A stretch of DNA of 64,000 nucleotides from Alphaproteobacteria bacterium (GTDB lineage Bacteria > Pseudomonadota > Alphaproteobacteria > Thalassobaculales > Thalassobaculaceae), in NCBI GenBank assembly GCA_022822665.1, contig JAJEAR010000029.1, positions 108,470-172,469 of the forward strand, written 5' to 3'. Below are positions 53,756 through 62,737 of the stretch, in pieces. The stretch's first letter is position 1; the number at the start of each line of letters is the position of its first letter. Made by a program: the position numbers and the translations under genes. Below the pieces are notes generated by a model, which was given only the letters and a program-made list of their open reading frames with translations, ran no database searches and was not told the DNA's origin.

Positions 53756-54859
53756 ATGAGACTCTTGTTCGGTTCGTCGGCCCTTGCGATGGGGGTCGTC
53801 CTCGGGGCGGGAACGGCCCTCGCGGTCGATCTCACGGTCGTGTCCTGGGGCGGCGCCTACACCGCAAGCCAGCAGAAGGCCTACCACGACCCCTACATGG
53901 CAGCGAATCCGGATGTGAAGATCATCAATGATGACTCGGCAGCCGAAGGACTCGCCAAGCTGCGTGCCCAGGTCGAATCCGGCAACGTGACCTGGGACCT
54001 GGTCGACATGGTCGCCTCGGACGCGATCACGGCCTGTGACGAAGGCCTGATCGAGGAAATCGACCCCGACTCGATGCTCGCCGCCGCACCTGACGGCACC
54101 CCGGCATCGCAGGACTTCTTCGCCGGAACGCTGACGCCCGGCGGCACGAACTGCTTCATTCCGCAGATCGTCTACTCCACCACCTTCGGCTACCGGACCG
54201 ACGCGTTCGAGGGCGAACAGCCGTCCACGATCGCCGATGTCTTCGACCTGGAGAAGTTCCCCGGCCGCCGCGCTCTCGAGAAGAAGCCGATCGGCAACCT
54301 CGAGTGGGCGCTGATCGCCGACGGCGTGCCCGGTGAGCAGGTGTACGAAGTGCTGAACACGGAGGAAGGCGTGGACCGCGCCTTCGCGAAGCTCGACACC
54401 ATCAAGGAGAGTGTCGTCTGGTGGACCAAGGGCGCGCAGCCGCCGCAGCTTCTGGCTGACGGCGAGGTGGTGATCGCATCCGCGTACAACGGCCGGCTTT
54501 TCTCCGCCATTGCCGAGAAGAACCAGCCGATCGCCATGCTGTGGGACTGGCAGGTGTTTGACCTTGACGGCTGGGTGATCCCGAAGGGAACCCCGAACAA
54601 GGATGCCGTGCTCGAGTACCTGATGTTCGCGACCGACACCCAGCGGCTCGCCGACCAGGCCAAGTTCATTTCCTATGGCCCGGCCCGCTACTCGTCCGGT
54701 CCGCTCGTTGGCAATCATGCCGACCTGGGAATCGACATGAAGCCGCACATGCCGACCAACGAGGCCAACGCCAAGACCATCCTGAACTTCGACTACGTCT
54801 GGTGGGCCGACCACCGGGCGGAACTTGACGAGCGCTTCAACGCGTGGCTCGCCAAGTAG
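53756..54859 (+). CDS. ABC transporter periplasmic substrate-binding protein, PotD-like
   Basis: A 367-residue exported binding protein. Signal peptide MRLLFGSSALAMGVVLGAGT then ALA before VDLTVVSWGG; GGAGAA lies a few bases upstream of the ATG. The chain shows the type-II SBP pattern of polyamine/opine binding proteins: VVSWGGAYTASQQKAYHDPY, VTWDLVDMVASDAITACDEG, YSTTFGYRTDAFEGEQP and GWVIPKGTPNKDAVLEYLMF. Two cysteines (in ITACDEG and GTNCFIP) may form a disulfide. A stable hairpin lies between this gene and the first permease, which fits higher expression of the binding protein. Confidence 0.9.
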   Translation: MRLLFGSSALAMGVVLGAGTALAVDLTVVSWGGAYTASQQKAYHDPYMAANPDVKIINDDSAAEGLAKLRAQVESGNVTWDLVDMVASDAITACDEGLIEEIDPDSMLAAAPDGTPASQDFFAGTLTPGGTNCFIPQIVYSTTFGYRTDAFEGEQPSTIADVFDLEKFPGRRALEKKPIGNLEWALIADGVPGEQVYEVLNTEEGVDRAFAKLDTIKESVVWWTKGAQPPQLLADGEVVIASAYNGRLFSAIAEKNQPIAMLWDWQVFDLDGWVIPKGTPNKDAVLEYLMFATDTQRLADQAKFISYGPARYSSGPLVGNHADLGIDMKPHMPTNEANAKTILNFDYVWWADHRAELDERFNAWLAK

Positions 54860-54883
54860 CCTTCGGAGCCAGGGGCATCACAC

Positions 54884-54923
54884 GCCGGCACACCGCGCCC
54901 TTTCGGGCCACCCGTGTGCCGGC
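54884..54923 (+). promoter_or_regulatory. Stable stem-loop between binding-protein and permease genes
   Basis: A perfect 10-bp outer stem GCCGGCACAC (54884-54893) with GTGTGCCGGC (54914-54923) encloses an inner 4-bp stem GCCC/GGGC with a TTTC loop. No T-tract follows. Such structures after solute-binding-protein genes usually protect the 5' mRNA from 3' decay or partly terminate transcription, giving more binding protein than permease. It starts about 25 bases after the stop codon. Confidence 0.65.
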
Positions 54924-54985
54924 CCGGCTCGGGGACGTGCCGGTCTCGGCCGTCCCCGTCCACCCCCGGGTTCTGACCGGTACGC

Positions 54986-56239
54986 ATGATGGCACATGAA
55001 CTGACCACGGCTGACGGCGTTCCGCTCCGGATCAGCCTGGAGCGCGCACTGCTTCGCAGCCGCATCCGCGCCGCACTGCTGGTCGTGCCACTCATGGCAT
55101 TCCTGCTGTTTGCATTCATCCTGCCCATCTTCGACATGCTCTACAGGAGTGTGGAGAACACCATTGTCGCGCAGGTCCTGCCGGAGACCGTGATTGCCCT
55201 GCAGGACTGGGACGAGACCGGCGACGCCCTGCCCGACGAGGCCGTGTTCAAGACGGCGGTCGCCGATATCCAGGCCGCGTTCAAGGCAAAGACGCTCGGC
55301 CGGCTGGCCAGGCGGCTGAACTACGAGAAACCCGGCATGGCCAGCCTGCTGCGCAAATCGGGCCGGCGCTCTCTCAGGATCACCGAAGCGCCATGGTCGG
55401 AACAGCTGATCAAGATCGACCGCAAGTGGGGCGACATCAACATCTGGCGCCTGATCAAGCGTGAGTCGGACCATCTGACGGAAAGCTACTTCCTGGCCGC
55501 GGTGGACATGCGGCTCGACGACCTGGGGGCAGTCAACTGGCAGCCGGAAAACCGGCAGATCTACCTGCAGCTGTTCTGGAAGACGGTGTGGATGAGCGGG
55601 CTGATCACGATCCTGTGCCTGCTGCTCGGCTACCCGGTTGCCTTCCTGCTTGCCACCTTGCCGCTTCGCACCAGCAACCTGCTGATGGTGCTGGTGCTGC
55701 TGCCGTTCTGGACGTCGCTGCTGGTGCGCACGACGTCGTGGATCGCCCTGCTTCAGACCGAAGGCGTGCTCAATGACCTCATGGTGGTCGTCGGGCTGAT
55801 TTCCGACGACGGGCGGCTGCAGATGATCCACAACAAGATCGGCACATTCGTGGCGATGACCCACATCCTGCTGCCGTTCATGATCCTGCCGCTCTACTCG
55901 GTCATGAAGACCATCCCGCCGTCATACATGCGGGCGGCCCGTTCGCTCGGCGCCACCCCGTTTACCGCGTTTGTCCGCGTCTACCTGCCGAACACGGTGT
56001 CCGGCATCGGTGCCGGCAGCATTCTCGTCTTCATCCTGTCGATCGGCTACTACATCACGCCGGCGCTGGTGGGAGGGCGGACCGGCACCTTCATCTCCAA
56101 CTTCATTGCCTCGCATGTCAGCGAGACCCTCAACTGGGGTCTGGCCGCCGCGCTCGGCGTCATCCTGCTTGCGCTCGTCCTCGCGCTCTACCTGCTCTAC
56201 GACCGCATCGTGGGCATCGACAACATGAAGCTCGGATAG
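54986..56239 (+). CDS. ABC transporter permease, PotB type with periplasmic insertion
   Basis: A 417-residue permease. The first transmembrane helix (about 29-51, IRAALLVVPLMAFLLFAFIL) is followed by an unusually long extracytoplasmic region (about 52-195), with Lys/Arg-rich helices and paired Trp residues, before the five core helices begin at VWMSGLITILCLLLGYPVAF. The EAA loop is YMRAARSLGATPFTAFVRVYLP. Typical PotB is about 285 residues, so the insertion adds about 130. Similar long forms occur in other alphaproteobacterial putative spermidine/putrescine permeases. It pairs with the next permease. Confidence 0.88.
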   Translation: MMAHELTTADGVPLRISLERALLRSRIRAALLVVPLMAFLLFAFILPIFDMLYRSVENTIVAQVLPETVIALQDWDETGDALPDEAVFKTAVADIQAAFKAKTLGRLARRLNYEKPGMASLLRKSGRRSLRITEAPWSEQLIKIDRKWGDINIWRLIKRESDHLTESYFLAAVDMRLDDLGAVNWQPENRQIYLQLFWKTVWMSGLITILCLLLGYPVAFLLATLPLRTSNLLMVLVLLPFWTSLLVRTTSWIALLQTEGVLNDLMVVVGLISDDGRLQMIHNKIGTFVAMTHILLPFMILPLYSVMKTIPPSYMRAARSLGATPFTAFVRVYLPNTVSGIGAGSILVFILSIGYYITPALVGGRTGTFISNFIASHVSETLNWGLAAALGVILLALVLALYLLYDRIVGIDNMKLG

Positions 56240-56250
56240 AGGGCGCGACG

Positions 56251-57102
56251 ATGGCCCTGCCAGTCCACGCATCGACCGGCGAACGCGCCTGGTACTACTC
56301 GTTCCGGGTCCTCTGTGCGGCGATCTTCGTCTTTCTGATCGGACCGATCTTCGTGATCGTGCCGCTGAGCTTCAACGAGTTGCCGTACTTCACCTTCACC
56401 CCGGAAATGCTGTCGCTCGATCCCGAGGGCTACAGCATCAAGTGGTACGAGGAGTTCTTCACCGAGCAGTCGTGGCAGGACGCGGTCGCCAACAGCTTCT
56501 TCATCGCGGTCTTCGCGACCCTGCTTTCCACCACGCTCGGGACCCTGGCCGCGCTCGGACTCAGCCAGCCCTACATGCCGTTTCGCACCACGATCATGGC
56601 GATCCTGATTTCGCCGATGATCGTGCCGCTGATCATTTCCGCGGCGGGCATGTACTTCTTCTACACTCGGATGGGGATCTCCTCGACGCATTTCGGAGTG
56701 ATCGTCGCCCATGCGGCGCTGGGCACTCCCTTCGTGGTCATTACCGTCACCGCGACCCTGGTAGGATTTGACCGATCGCTGATCCGGGCCGCGGCCAGCC
56801 TCGGGGCCGGACCGACCCGCATCTTCTTCAAGATCATCGTGCCACTGATCCTGCCCGGGGTGATATCGGGCGCACTGTTTGCCTTCATCACGTCATTCGA
56901 CGAGGTCGTGGTCGTGCTGTTCGTGGGGTCGGTGGAGCAGCGGACCATCCCGTGGAAGATGTTCTCCGGAATCCGCGAGGAAATCCGGCCCACCATCCTC
57001 GCCGTGGCGACGATCCTGGTCTGTATTTCGATCGCGCTGCTGACCACGGTCGAGCTGCTCCGACGGCGCAGCGAACGGCTGCGCGGAATGTCGCCGGGCT
57101 GA
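56251..57102 (+). CDS. ABC transporter permease, PotC type
   Basis: A 283-residue permease with six hydrophobic helices, beginning AIFVFLIGPIFVIVPLSFNE. The EAA motif is LIRAAASLGAGPTRIFFKII, followed by VPLILPGVISGALFAFITSF, and the segment FTPEMLSLDPEGYSIKWYEEFF after helix 1 is typical of PotC. It begins 11 bases after the first permease stop and completes the importer. The PadR-like gene follows after 18 bases in the same operon. Confidence 0.92.
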   Translation: MALPVHASTGERAWYYSFRVLCAAIFVFLIGPIFVIVPLSFNELPYFTFTPEMLSLDPEGYSIKWYEEFFTEQSWQDAVANSFFIAVFATLLSTTLGTLAALGLSQPYMPFRTTIMAILISPMIVPLIISAAGMYFFYTRMGISSTHFGVIVAHAALGTPFVVITVTATLVGFDRSLIRAAASLGAGPTRIFFKIIVPLILPGVISGALFAFITSFDEVVVVLFVGSVEQRTIPWKMFSGIREEIRPTILAVATILVCISIALLTTVELLRRRSERLRGMSPG

Positions 57103-57120
57103 GACCGTCCGGCGCTGACC

Positions 57121-57660
57121 ATGATCCAGGACAGCTCGCTTGTTCCCAGGGATGCGATTCGCCTGGCAGCCCTGGGCGCCCTGCTCCAGGGGGATCGGCC
57201 CTACAGCGAAATCGCCCGCGAGGTCCGGCAATTTACCGCACGCATCGTCGGACCCTCTCTCGAGCTGCTCGGCAGTTCGATCGAGCTGCTGCGCCTCGAG
57301 GGCCTGCTCGAGACAGCCAGCCGACAGGAGGCAGACGAGCCGATCCTGAAGCTGACGGAGACCGGGCTCGCCGCACTGCGTGACTATCTGCGCGCGGACA
57401 TCAATCCCGACGCGTCCGTGCACCACAGGCTGCTGATTGCGCTGAAGCTGCGGTTCATCGGCGTCCTCGAGACGAGCGAACAACTCGCGCAGTTGCGCGC
57501 GCTCGAGCGGATCAACGAGGCGGATGCGGTCCGACTCGACGACCTGCTCGAGCGAACCGAGTGGCATGACGGATTTCTTCGCGACTGGCTGATTTCGGAA
57601 CGCGGCGCAGCCGAACAGCGCGCGCAGTGGTACCGCAGGCTGATCGCGCAACGATCCTGA
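57121..57660 (+). CDS. PadR-like winged-helix transcriptional regulator
   Basis: A 179-residue protein with an N-terminal winged helix (about 9-85: AIRLAALGALLQGDRPYSEI, then AREVRQFTARIVGPS and LELLGSSIELLRLEGLLETA) and a helical C-terminal half (about 100-175) ending in DGFLRDWLISERGAAEQRAQ. The combination resembles PadR/Vir-like regulators, which bind DNA as dimers through the C-terminal helices. Its place at the end of the transporter operon suggests it controls that operon, perhaps together with the divergent dehydrogenase; this is inference. The family call is moderate because PadR hallmark residues are not strongly conserved here. Confidence 0.65.
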   Translation: MIQDSSLVPRDAIRLAALGALLQGDRPYSEIAREVRQFTARIVGPSLELLGSSIELLRLEGLLETASRQEADEPILKLTETGLAALRDYLRADINPDASVHHRLLIALKLRFIGVLETSEQLAQLRALERINEADAVRLDDLLERTEWHDGFLRDWLISERGAAEQRAQWYRRLIAQRS

Positions 57661-57912
57661 GTTCGCCGGCCGACGTCGGTGTGGCAAATCATCGCTCCCG
57701 GTGCAGGGCGCATGTGCGGCGTCAGTGGACCGCACGCGGCCTTTCCGATCTTCTGGCCGGGACAGGCAGTCTGACCTGCCGAGCACCGCGGACCTGTGGC
57801 GCCACGCCGAAGCCGCCGGCGTGACCTTGACGCCCTTCGGGCCCCGCCATACCTTCGCCGGGCGGTGTCGCCGGAGAACCAACCCCGGAACACGCGAAAT
57901 CGGCCACCGGTC

Positions 57913-59481
57913 ATGTACGACGCAACCTGGCTGCTTCGTCTCTACGCCCGAAGGCGTCTCGTGCAGCTCGCACGGACGGACCCGGGTGTTGCCCAGCGCG
58001 CCGTCCTGTCGTCCCTGATCAGGCGCGCACGCGGCACGAAGTTCGGGCGGGACCACGGGTTCTCTCCCACCTGGTCTCTGGACGAGTTCCGTTCACGGGT
58101 TCCGTTGAGGGATTACGACGCGTTCTGGGACGCCTGCTGGCGCGAGCCCTTTCCCGGCCTCGTCGACTGCACCTGGCCCGGCACCATGCCGTGGTTTGCC
58201 GTCTCGTCGGGAACGGCGACGGGTACGACGAAGTACATTCCCGTGAGCCGGGAGATGCGCCGCTCGAACGTCCGGGCGGGCGCCGACCTGCTGACCTTCC
58301 ATCTCGCCAGCCGGCCGCAGAGCCGGCTGCTCGCCGGTCGCGTCTTCATGCTCGGCGGCTCGACCGGGCTTGTCCGCCACGCGCCCGGCGTTCACAGCGG
58401 CGACTTGAGCGGCATCGCCGCGGCAACCATGCCGGGCTGGGCGAGACTGCGCTATTTCCCGCCCCGCGATCTCGAGGGCATCAAGGACTGGGAGCAGAAG
58501 ATCGATCGCTTCGCCGAACGCTCGCTCGATGTGGACATCAGGGCCGTTGCCGGCACGCCGAGCTGGATGCTGATCTTCTTCGAGCGACTGGCCGAGATAG
58601 CCGGGGCCGCAAGCGGCGGACGGACGAGACGGATCGCCGAAATCTATCCCGACCTCGAACTGCTGGTGCACGGCGGCGTTGCCTGGACGCCCTATCGCGA
58701 CCGCTTCAGCGACCTGCTCGAAGGCAGCCACGCGGAAACGCGCGAGGTCTACGCGGCGAGTGAGGGGTTCTTCGCGGTTGCCGACGGCGCGGATGGCGAC
58801 GGGCTCAGGCTGCTGCTCGATACCGGAATCTTCTACGAGTTCATCCCGCTTGAGGAGCTCGACAGTGCGAACCCGGACTGCCGCTGGGTCGGCGATGTCG
58901 AGCCGGGTGTCAACTACGCCCTGGCGGTGTCCACCTGCGCCGGGCTCTGGCGTTACCTCATCGGCGACACCGTGACCGTGGTCGATCGCTCGCCCCCGCG
59001 CGTGCTTGTGACCGGGCGGACGAGCTACATGCTCTCGGCCTTCGGTGAGCACGTGATCGGCATCGAGGTCGAGCGGGCGGTGGCCAAGGCCGCCCGGGCG
59101 ATCAACGCGACGGTGACCGACTTTGCCGCGGGAAGCGTGTTTCCGGAGAAGACCGGGGAGCGTGGCGGGCACCTCTACATCGTCGAGTTCGGGCCGCAGG
59201 GCACCGGGGAAGGGCTGGATGCGGAGCGGCGCGCACGCTTCGCCCGGCGGCTGGACGAGACCCTGTGCGACCTCAACGACGACTATGAGGCCCACCGGGC
59301 GGACGGATACGGACTGGACGCCGCCCGGGTGGACGTTCTCGCCCCGGGAGGTTTTGCCGCATGGATGAAGAGCCGCGGCAAGCTGGGCGGGCAGAACAAG
59401 GTGCCCCGGATCATCAACGATCCGGAACTCCTTGCCGGGTTGCGGACATTTGCCGATGCGTACAACCGGGCGAGGGACTGA
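57913..59481 (+). CDS. GH3-family acyl-adenylating protein
   Basis: A 522-residue member of the GH3 (auxin-responsive promoter) branch of the ANL adenylating superfamily. The phosphate loop is AVSSGTATGTTKYIPVSREM. MPGWARLRYFPPRDLEGIKD, REVYAASEGFFAVAD, CAGLWRYLIGDTVTV and VTGRTSYMLSAFGEHVIGIE are family blocks, and the C-terminal GKLGGQNKVPRIINDPELL is intact. Plant members conjugate amino acids to indole-acetate or jasmonate; bacterial ones are little characterised and may form acyl-amino acids or CoA esters. The start at 57913 is the first ATG with sensible N-terminal sequence. It stands alone between the transporter operon and a long gap. Confidence 0.9.
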   Translation: MYDATWLLRLYARRRLVQLARTDPGVAQRAVLSSLIRRARGTKFGRDHGFSPTWSLDEFRSRVPLRDYDAFWDACWREPFPGLVDCTWPGTMPWFAVSSGTATGTTKYIPVSREMRRSNVRAGADLLTFHLASRPQSRLLAGRVFMLGGSTGLVRHAPGVHSGDLSGIAAATMPGWARLRYFPPRDLEGIKDWEQKIDRFAERSLDVDIRAVAGTPSWMLIFFERLAEIAGAASGGRTRRIAEIYPDLELLVHGGVAWTPYRDRFSDLLEGSHAETREVYAASEGFFAVADGADGDGLRLLLDTGIFYEFIPLEELDSANPDCRWVGDVEPGVNYALAVSTCAGLWRYLIGDTVTVVDRSPPRVLVTGRTSYMLSAFGEHVIGIEVERAVAKAARAINATVTDFAAGSVFPEKTGERGGHLYIVEFGPQGTGEGLDAERRARFARRLDETLCDLNDDYEAHRADGYGLDAARVDVLAPGGFAAWMKSRGKLGGQNKVPRIINDPELLAGLRTFADAYNRARD

Positions 59482-60265
59482 TGCGCGCGCAGGGCACTGC
59501 ATGTTCCGGACACGCATGGCTTCGGCCACGAGCCGCGGACCGGGGCATCGTCGCCACGACCAGGCCCGCCCGGCGTGCGGGATGGGCTTGGACAGGATGA
59601 TCCCTTCCGGTTCCTCGGCGGTGAGGATCGAACGGTGCGCGACACCGCGCCGGGAGGCGGCCCTGGAGGCAACGGGATCGGGAATTGCCGGGAACCGCAC
59701 CGGCGCGGTGTCCTTGACAGGTTCACCGGCAACAGGTCAGGAACGCCGGCATGCTGGGAAGCATGCGGAGAAACCGTAATACATGCGCCGTGACCCCGCG
59801 GGCACTCGTCATCGTGTCGCCGGCGCAGACGGTGCGCGGAACACCGTCTACATCCCGCGCCTTCGTGAACCGCCGGCACATCGACGGACAGCCGCGCCGC
59901 CCGAACCCGCGCCGACAGTCCCCGGGGAGCCGGGACCCCGCGAGCCCATCACGAAACTCCGCATCCCGAGCGTGCCCGGCGCGACCGATCCGGCGCGGAA
60001 GGGCTGGTCATACCGGCGGATTGCCACGCACCGGCCGGATGCACAGGGATCCCCTGCCGGACTTCCCGAAGGATCGATGCCGGAGGAGCCCCGGCGTGAC
60101 AGGTCAGCGATGATGCCCATGTCCCCGCGGGAAACCGGCTGCCGTTCCATGGCGGCGGCAGGTCCGAACTCCCGCTACCGGCCGGCCGCTTCAACCGGGC
60201 GACCGGGTCCGGGCCGACATGCCCGCTCGAGTGCGGCGAGGTCCGCGTTTCCCGGGAGTGCCGGT
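59482..60265. other. Long non-coding region
   Basis: About 780 bases with open frames in several phases but no recognisable protein. The frame of the following lipoprotein gene is open upstream to 59783 without features. It probably contains the promoter of the acylase gene; I could not place it. No repeats or strong hairpins were seen. Confidence 0.5.
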
Positions 60266-62566
60266 ATGCGGCGGCTGTGTCGCTGCCTCGGGATGGCATT
60301 CGCACTCACCCTGACACTCCCCCTTGTCGCGGCTTGCGGCGGGCTCATTCCGCCCTCGCCGGGAAGTATCCAGGCCGCCGATCGACTGGAGGCGTTCCAT
60401 CGCCTTCCCGTACCGCCCTTCGAACGCCCGGTCGAGATCCGGTGGAATGCCCACCTTGTGCCATACGTCCTTGCGGAAACCGACCGCGACGGAGCCCTTG
60501 CGCTGGGAATGGTGCACGCGCACCTCAGGCTGGGCCAGATGGAGGTGCTCAAGCGTATTGCCCGGGGCCGCATCTCCGAGATGACGGGGCCGTTCACGGC
60601 GGGATTCGACGCGGCAATCCGGGCGATCGGGTTTGCCACCGCGGCGCCGGACATCCTGCGCCGGATGCCGTCCGAAACCCGCGCCTGGCTCGACGCCTAT
60701 GTCGCCGGAATCAACTTCTACAAGTCGGCGACCGACGCGAGGCCGCCCGAGTTCTCGGCACTCGGCATCGAGGAAGAGCCCTGGACGGCCGAGGACACCC
60801 TCGCGCTGGGCCGGCTGGGCGGCATGGACTTCACCTGGATTGTCCTGCCGGAACTGCTGAAGCTTCGCGCCACACCGCAGTGGCAGGCGGTCTGGGACCA
60901 GCTCGCCAGGCTGGGGGGAGAGACCCGGCTGCCCGGTTCCGGTGCGGCGGCGCCGGCGCACGGCCGGGCAAACATGCTGGCGGCCCTGTTCCGGCTCACG
61001 ACGAGGCTCGGCAGCAATTCGATCGCCGTCGCCCCTTCGCGCAGCGCGAGCGGGAGCGCGCTGATCGCGAACGATCCGCATCTCGGGCTGCACCTGCCGA
61101 ACACCTGGCTGATGGCCGGGCTCCACACGCCGTCCTACAAGGCGGTGGGAATGATGGCTCCCGGACTGCCGGTGTTTGCGTTCGGCCGCACGCCGTGCCT
61201 GGCCTGGGGAGGCACGAACCTGCATGGCTGGAACACGGACCTGGTGGACCTGTCCGGCCACCCCGATCCGCTGTCGGAAGACGTCCACGACATCGGCGTG
61301 CGGTTCTGGTTCGACACCGAAGCCAGGATCCGCCGCTCCGACTTGGGGCCGGTAATCAGCGACGCGGCACTGCTGGAATTCCCACCCGGTGGGGCCTACG
61401 CGGCCCGCTGGATCGGTCACCTGCCCAGTGACGAGATCACGGCGCTGCTCGACCTGCTCAAGGCCCCGAACGGCCGTGGGCTGTCCGGGACGCTGCGGTC
61501 CTTTGCCGTACCGGCGCAGAACATCGTCTACGCCGACTGCGAGGGGAATATCGGCCACCTGGTCGCGACATGGCTGCCGGACCGCCCCGTCGCGTTTCCT
61601 CCCGACATCTTCGTCGATGCAGCGACGTCGCAACGCCACTGGGAACGCATCCTGACCTCAGGCGACCTGCCGTCGATCGAGAACCCGGAGGCCGGGTACG
61701 TCGTTTCGGCCAACGACCGGGCATTCGGGGCGCCGCCGACCCGCATCGGCCTGTCGTTCTCGCCCGGGCAGCGGGCCGAGAGGCTGGCGCAGCTGGTGGA
61801 AGCGCTGGACCCGGTCGACCTGTCGGACCTGACCACGATCCAACGTGACGTCTACAGCGCGGCGGCACACGCGCTCGCCCGACTCATCCTGACCTCGGCG
61901 CCGGCAGGTGCTGCTCTCGTTCCCGATCTCGCCGGCTGGCAGGGCACCTATGAGCCGGACTCGAGAGGGGCACTGGTCTACGAGGCCATACTCACGCACC
62001 TCGCGCCGGACGCGTTCGGGGCGGCCGGTCGCAGCGCCGAACTGGCGTTCTGGCTGAAGACCGGGTTCCTGGACATCAAGGCGGCGGAGGTGTTCCGGTC
62101 CCTCGACGAGGCGCGGCGCCGGGAACTGGTTGCGGCGTCCTTCGCCGACGCGGAAGGCGAGATCGGCGCGCACGAGGTGTGGGGAGACCGCCACCGACTG
62201 GCGTACCGGCATTACCTCGGACTGATCCCGGTGCTTGGCGCGGGCTACCGCATCGGCGATCTTCCTGGGCGGGGTGGCCGGGAGACGGTCCTGAAGTCGG
62301 GCGCCGAACTCGAGATCGACCAACACTCTCCGAGTTTCGGCTCCCATGCGCGCCACGTCTCCGACCTCGGCGATCCGGATGCCAACTTCTTCGTTCTGCT
62401 TGGCGGACAGGACGGCTGGTTCGGCAGCCGCGCCTTCGACGACCAGATTCCCCTCTGGACAGCCGGCGAGAGCATCCAGCTCCCCCTGTCGCTCGATGCG
62501 ATCCGAAACCGGTTCCCGATCGTCAGCGGTGGGGTCAACACCCCTCTCCCGACGGTATCTCGATAG
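60266..62566 (+). CDS. Penicillin acylase (S45) family lipoprotein
   Basis: A 766-residue Ntn-hydrolase. The start at 60266 (GGGAG about 9 bases upstream) gives a lipoprotein signal: MRRLCRC, a hydrophobic run, then the lipobox LVAAC with Cys24 as the lipidated residue. GALALGMVHAHLRLGQMEVL and GRISEMTG form the small-subunit core. Autoprocessing would expose Ser250 in TTRLGSNSIAVAP. ANDPHLGLHLPNTWLMAGLH and CLAWGGTNLHGWNTDLVDLS follow. It is thus a membrane-tethered periplasmic amidase, distinct from the transmembrane-anchored homologue at about 9.6-11.8 kb. Possible substrates include acyl-homoserine lactones or lipopeptides; this cannot be read from sequence. Confidence 0.88.
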   Translation: MRRLCRCLGMAFALTLTLPLVAACGGLIPPSPGSIQAADRLEAFHRLPVPPFERPVEIRWNAHLVPYVLAETDRDGALALGMVHAHLRLGQMEVLKRIARGRISEMTGPFTAGFDAAIRAIGFATAAPDILRRMPSETRAWLDAYVAGINFYKSATDARPPEFSALGIEEEPWTAEDTLALGRLGGMDFTWIVLPELLKLRATPQWQAVWDQLARLGGETRLPGSGAAAPAHGRANMLAALFRLTTRLGSNSIAVAPSRSASGSALIANDPHLGLHLPNTWLMAGLHTPSYKAVGMMAPGLPVFAFGRTPCLAWGGTNLHGWNTDLVDLSGHPDPLSEDVHDIGVRFWFDTEARIRRSDLGPVISDAALLEFPPGGAYAARWIGHLPSDEITALLDLLKAPNGRGLSGTLRSFAVPAQNIVYADCEGNIGHLVATWLPDRPVAFPPDIFVDAATSQRHWERILTSGDLPSIENPEAGYVVSANDRAFGAPPTRIGLSFSPGQRAERLAQLVEALDPVDLSDLTTIQRDVYSAAAHALARLILTSAPAGAALVPDLAGWQGTYEPDSRGALVYEAILTHLAPDAFGAAGRSAELAFWLKTGFLDIKAAEVFRSLDEARRRELVAASFADAEGEIGAHEVWGDRHRLAYRHYLGLIPVLGAGYRIGDLPGRGGRETVLKSGAELEIDQHSPSFGSHARHVSDLGDPDANFFVLLGGQDGWFGSRAFDDQIPLWTAGESIQLPLSLDAIRNRFPIVSGGVNTPLPTVSR

Positions 62567-62737
62567 TGCCGGGGCGGTGCGGCAATAGCCCGAGTGTGCA
62601 ACGCACCGCAGGCCGGGACGGCAGCTTTCGTCGGACCGGGACCGATACGGAAACCACAGGTGGGAGCGCACGGCCTCGATGCCGCAGGCCGTCCCCTCCA
62701 TGGACCCATCGGCACGGCCACCCGTTATCAGGTGTCG

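Noticed and set aside
59783..60265. Longer N-terminus for the lipoprotein penicillin acylase
   Set aside because: The added 161 residues are low-complexity and would bury the signal peptide and lipobox; the internal ATG at 60266 has a ribosome site.
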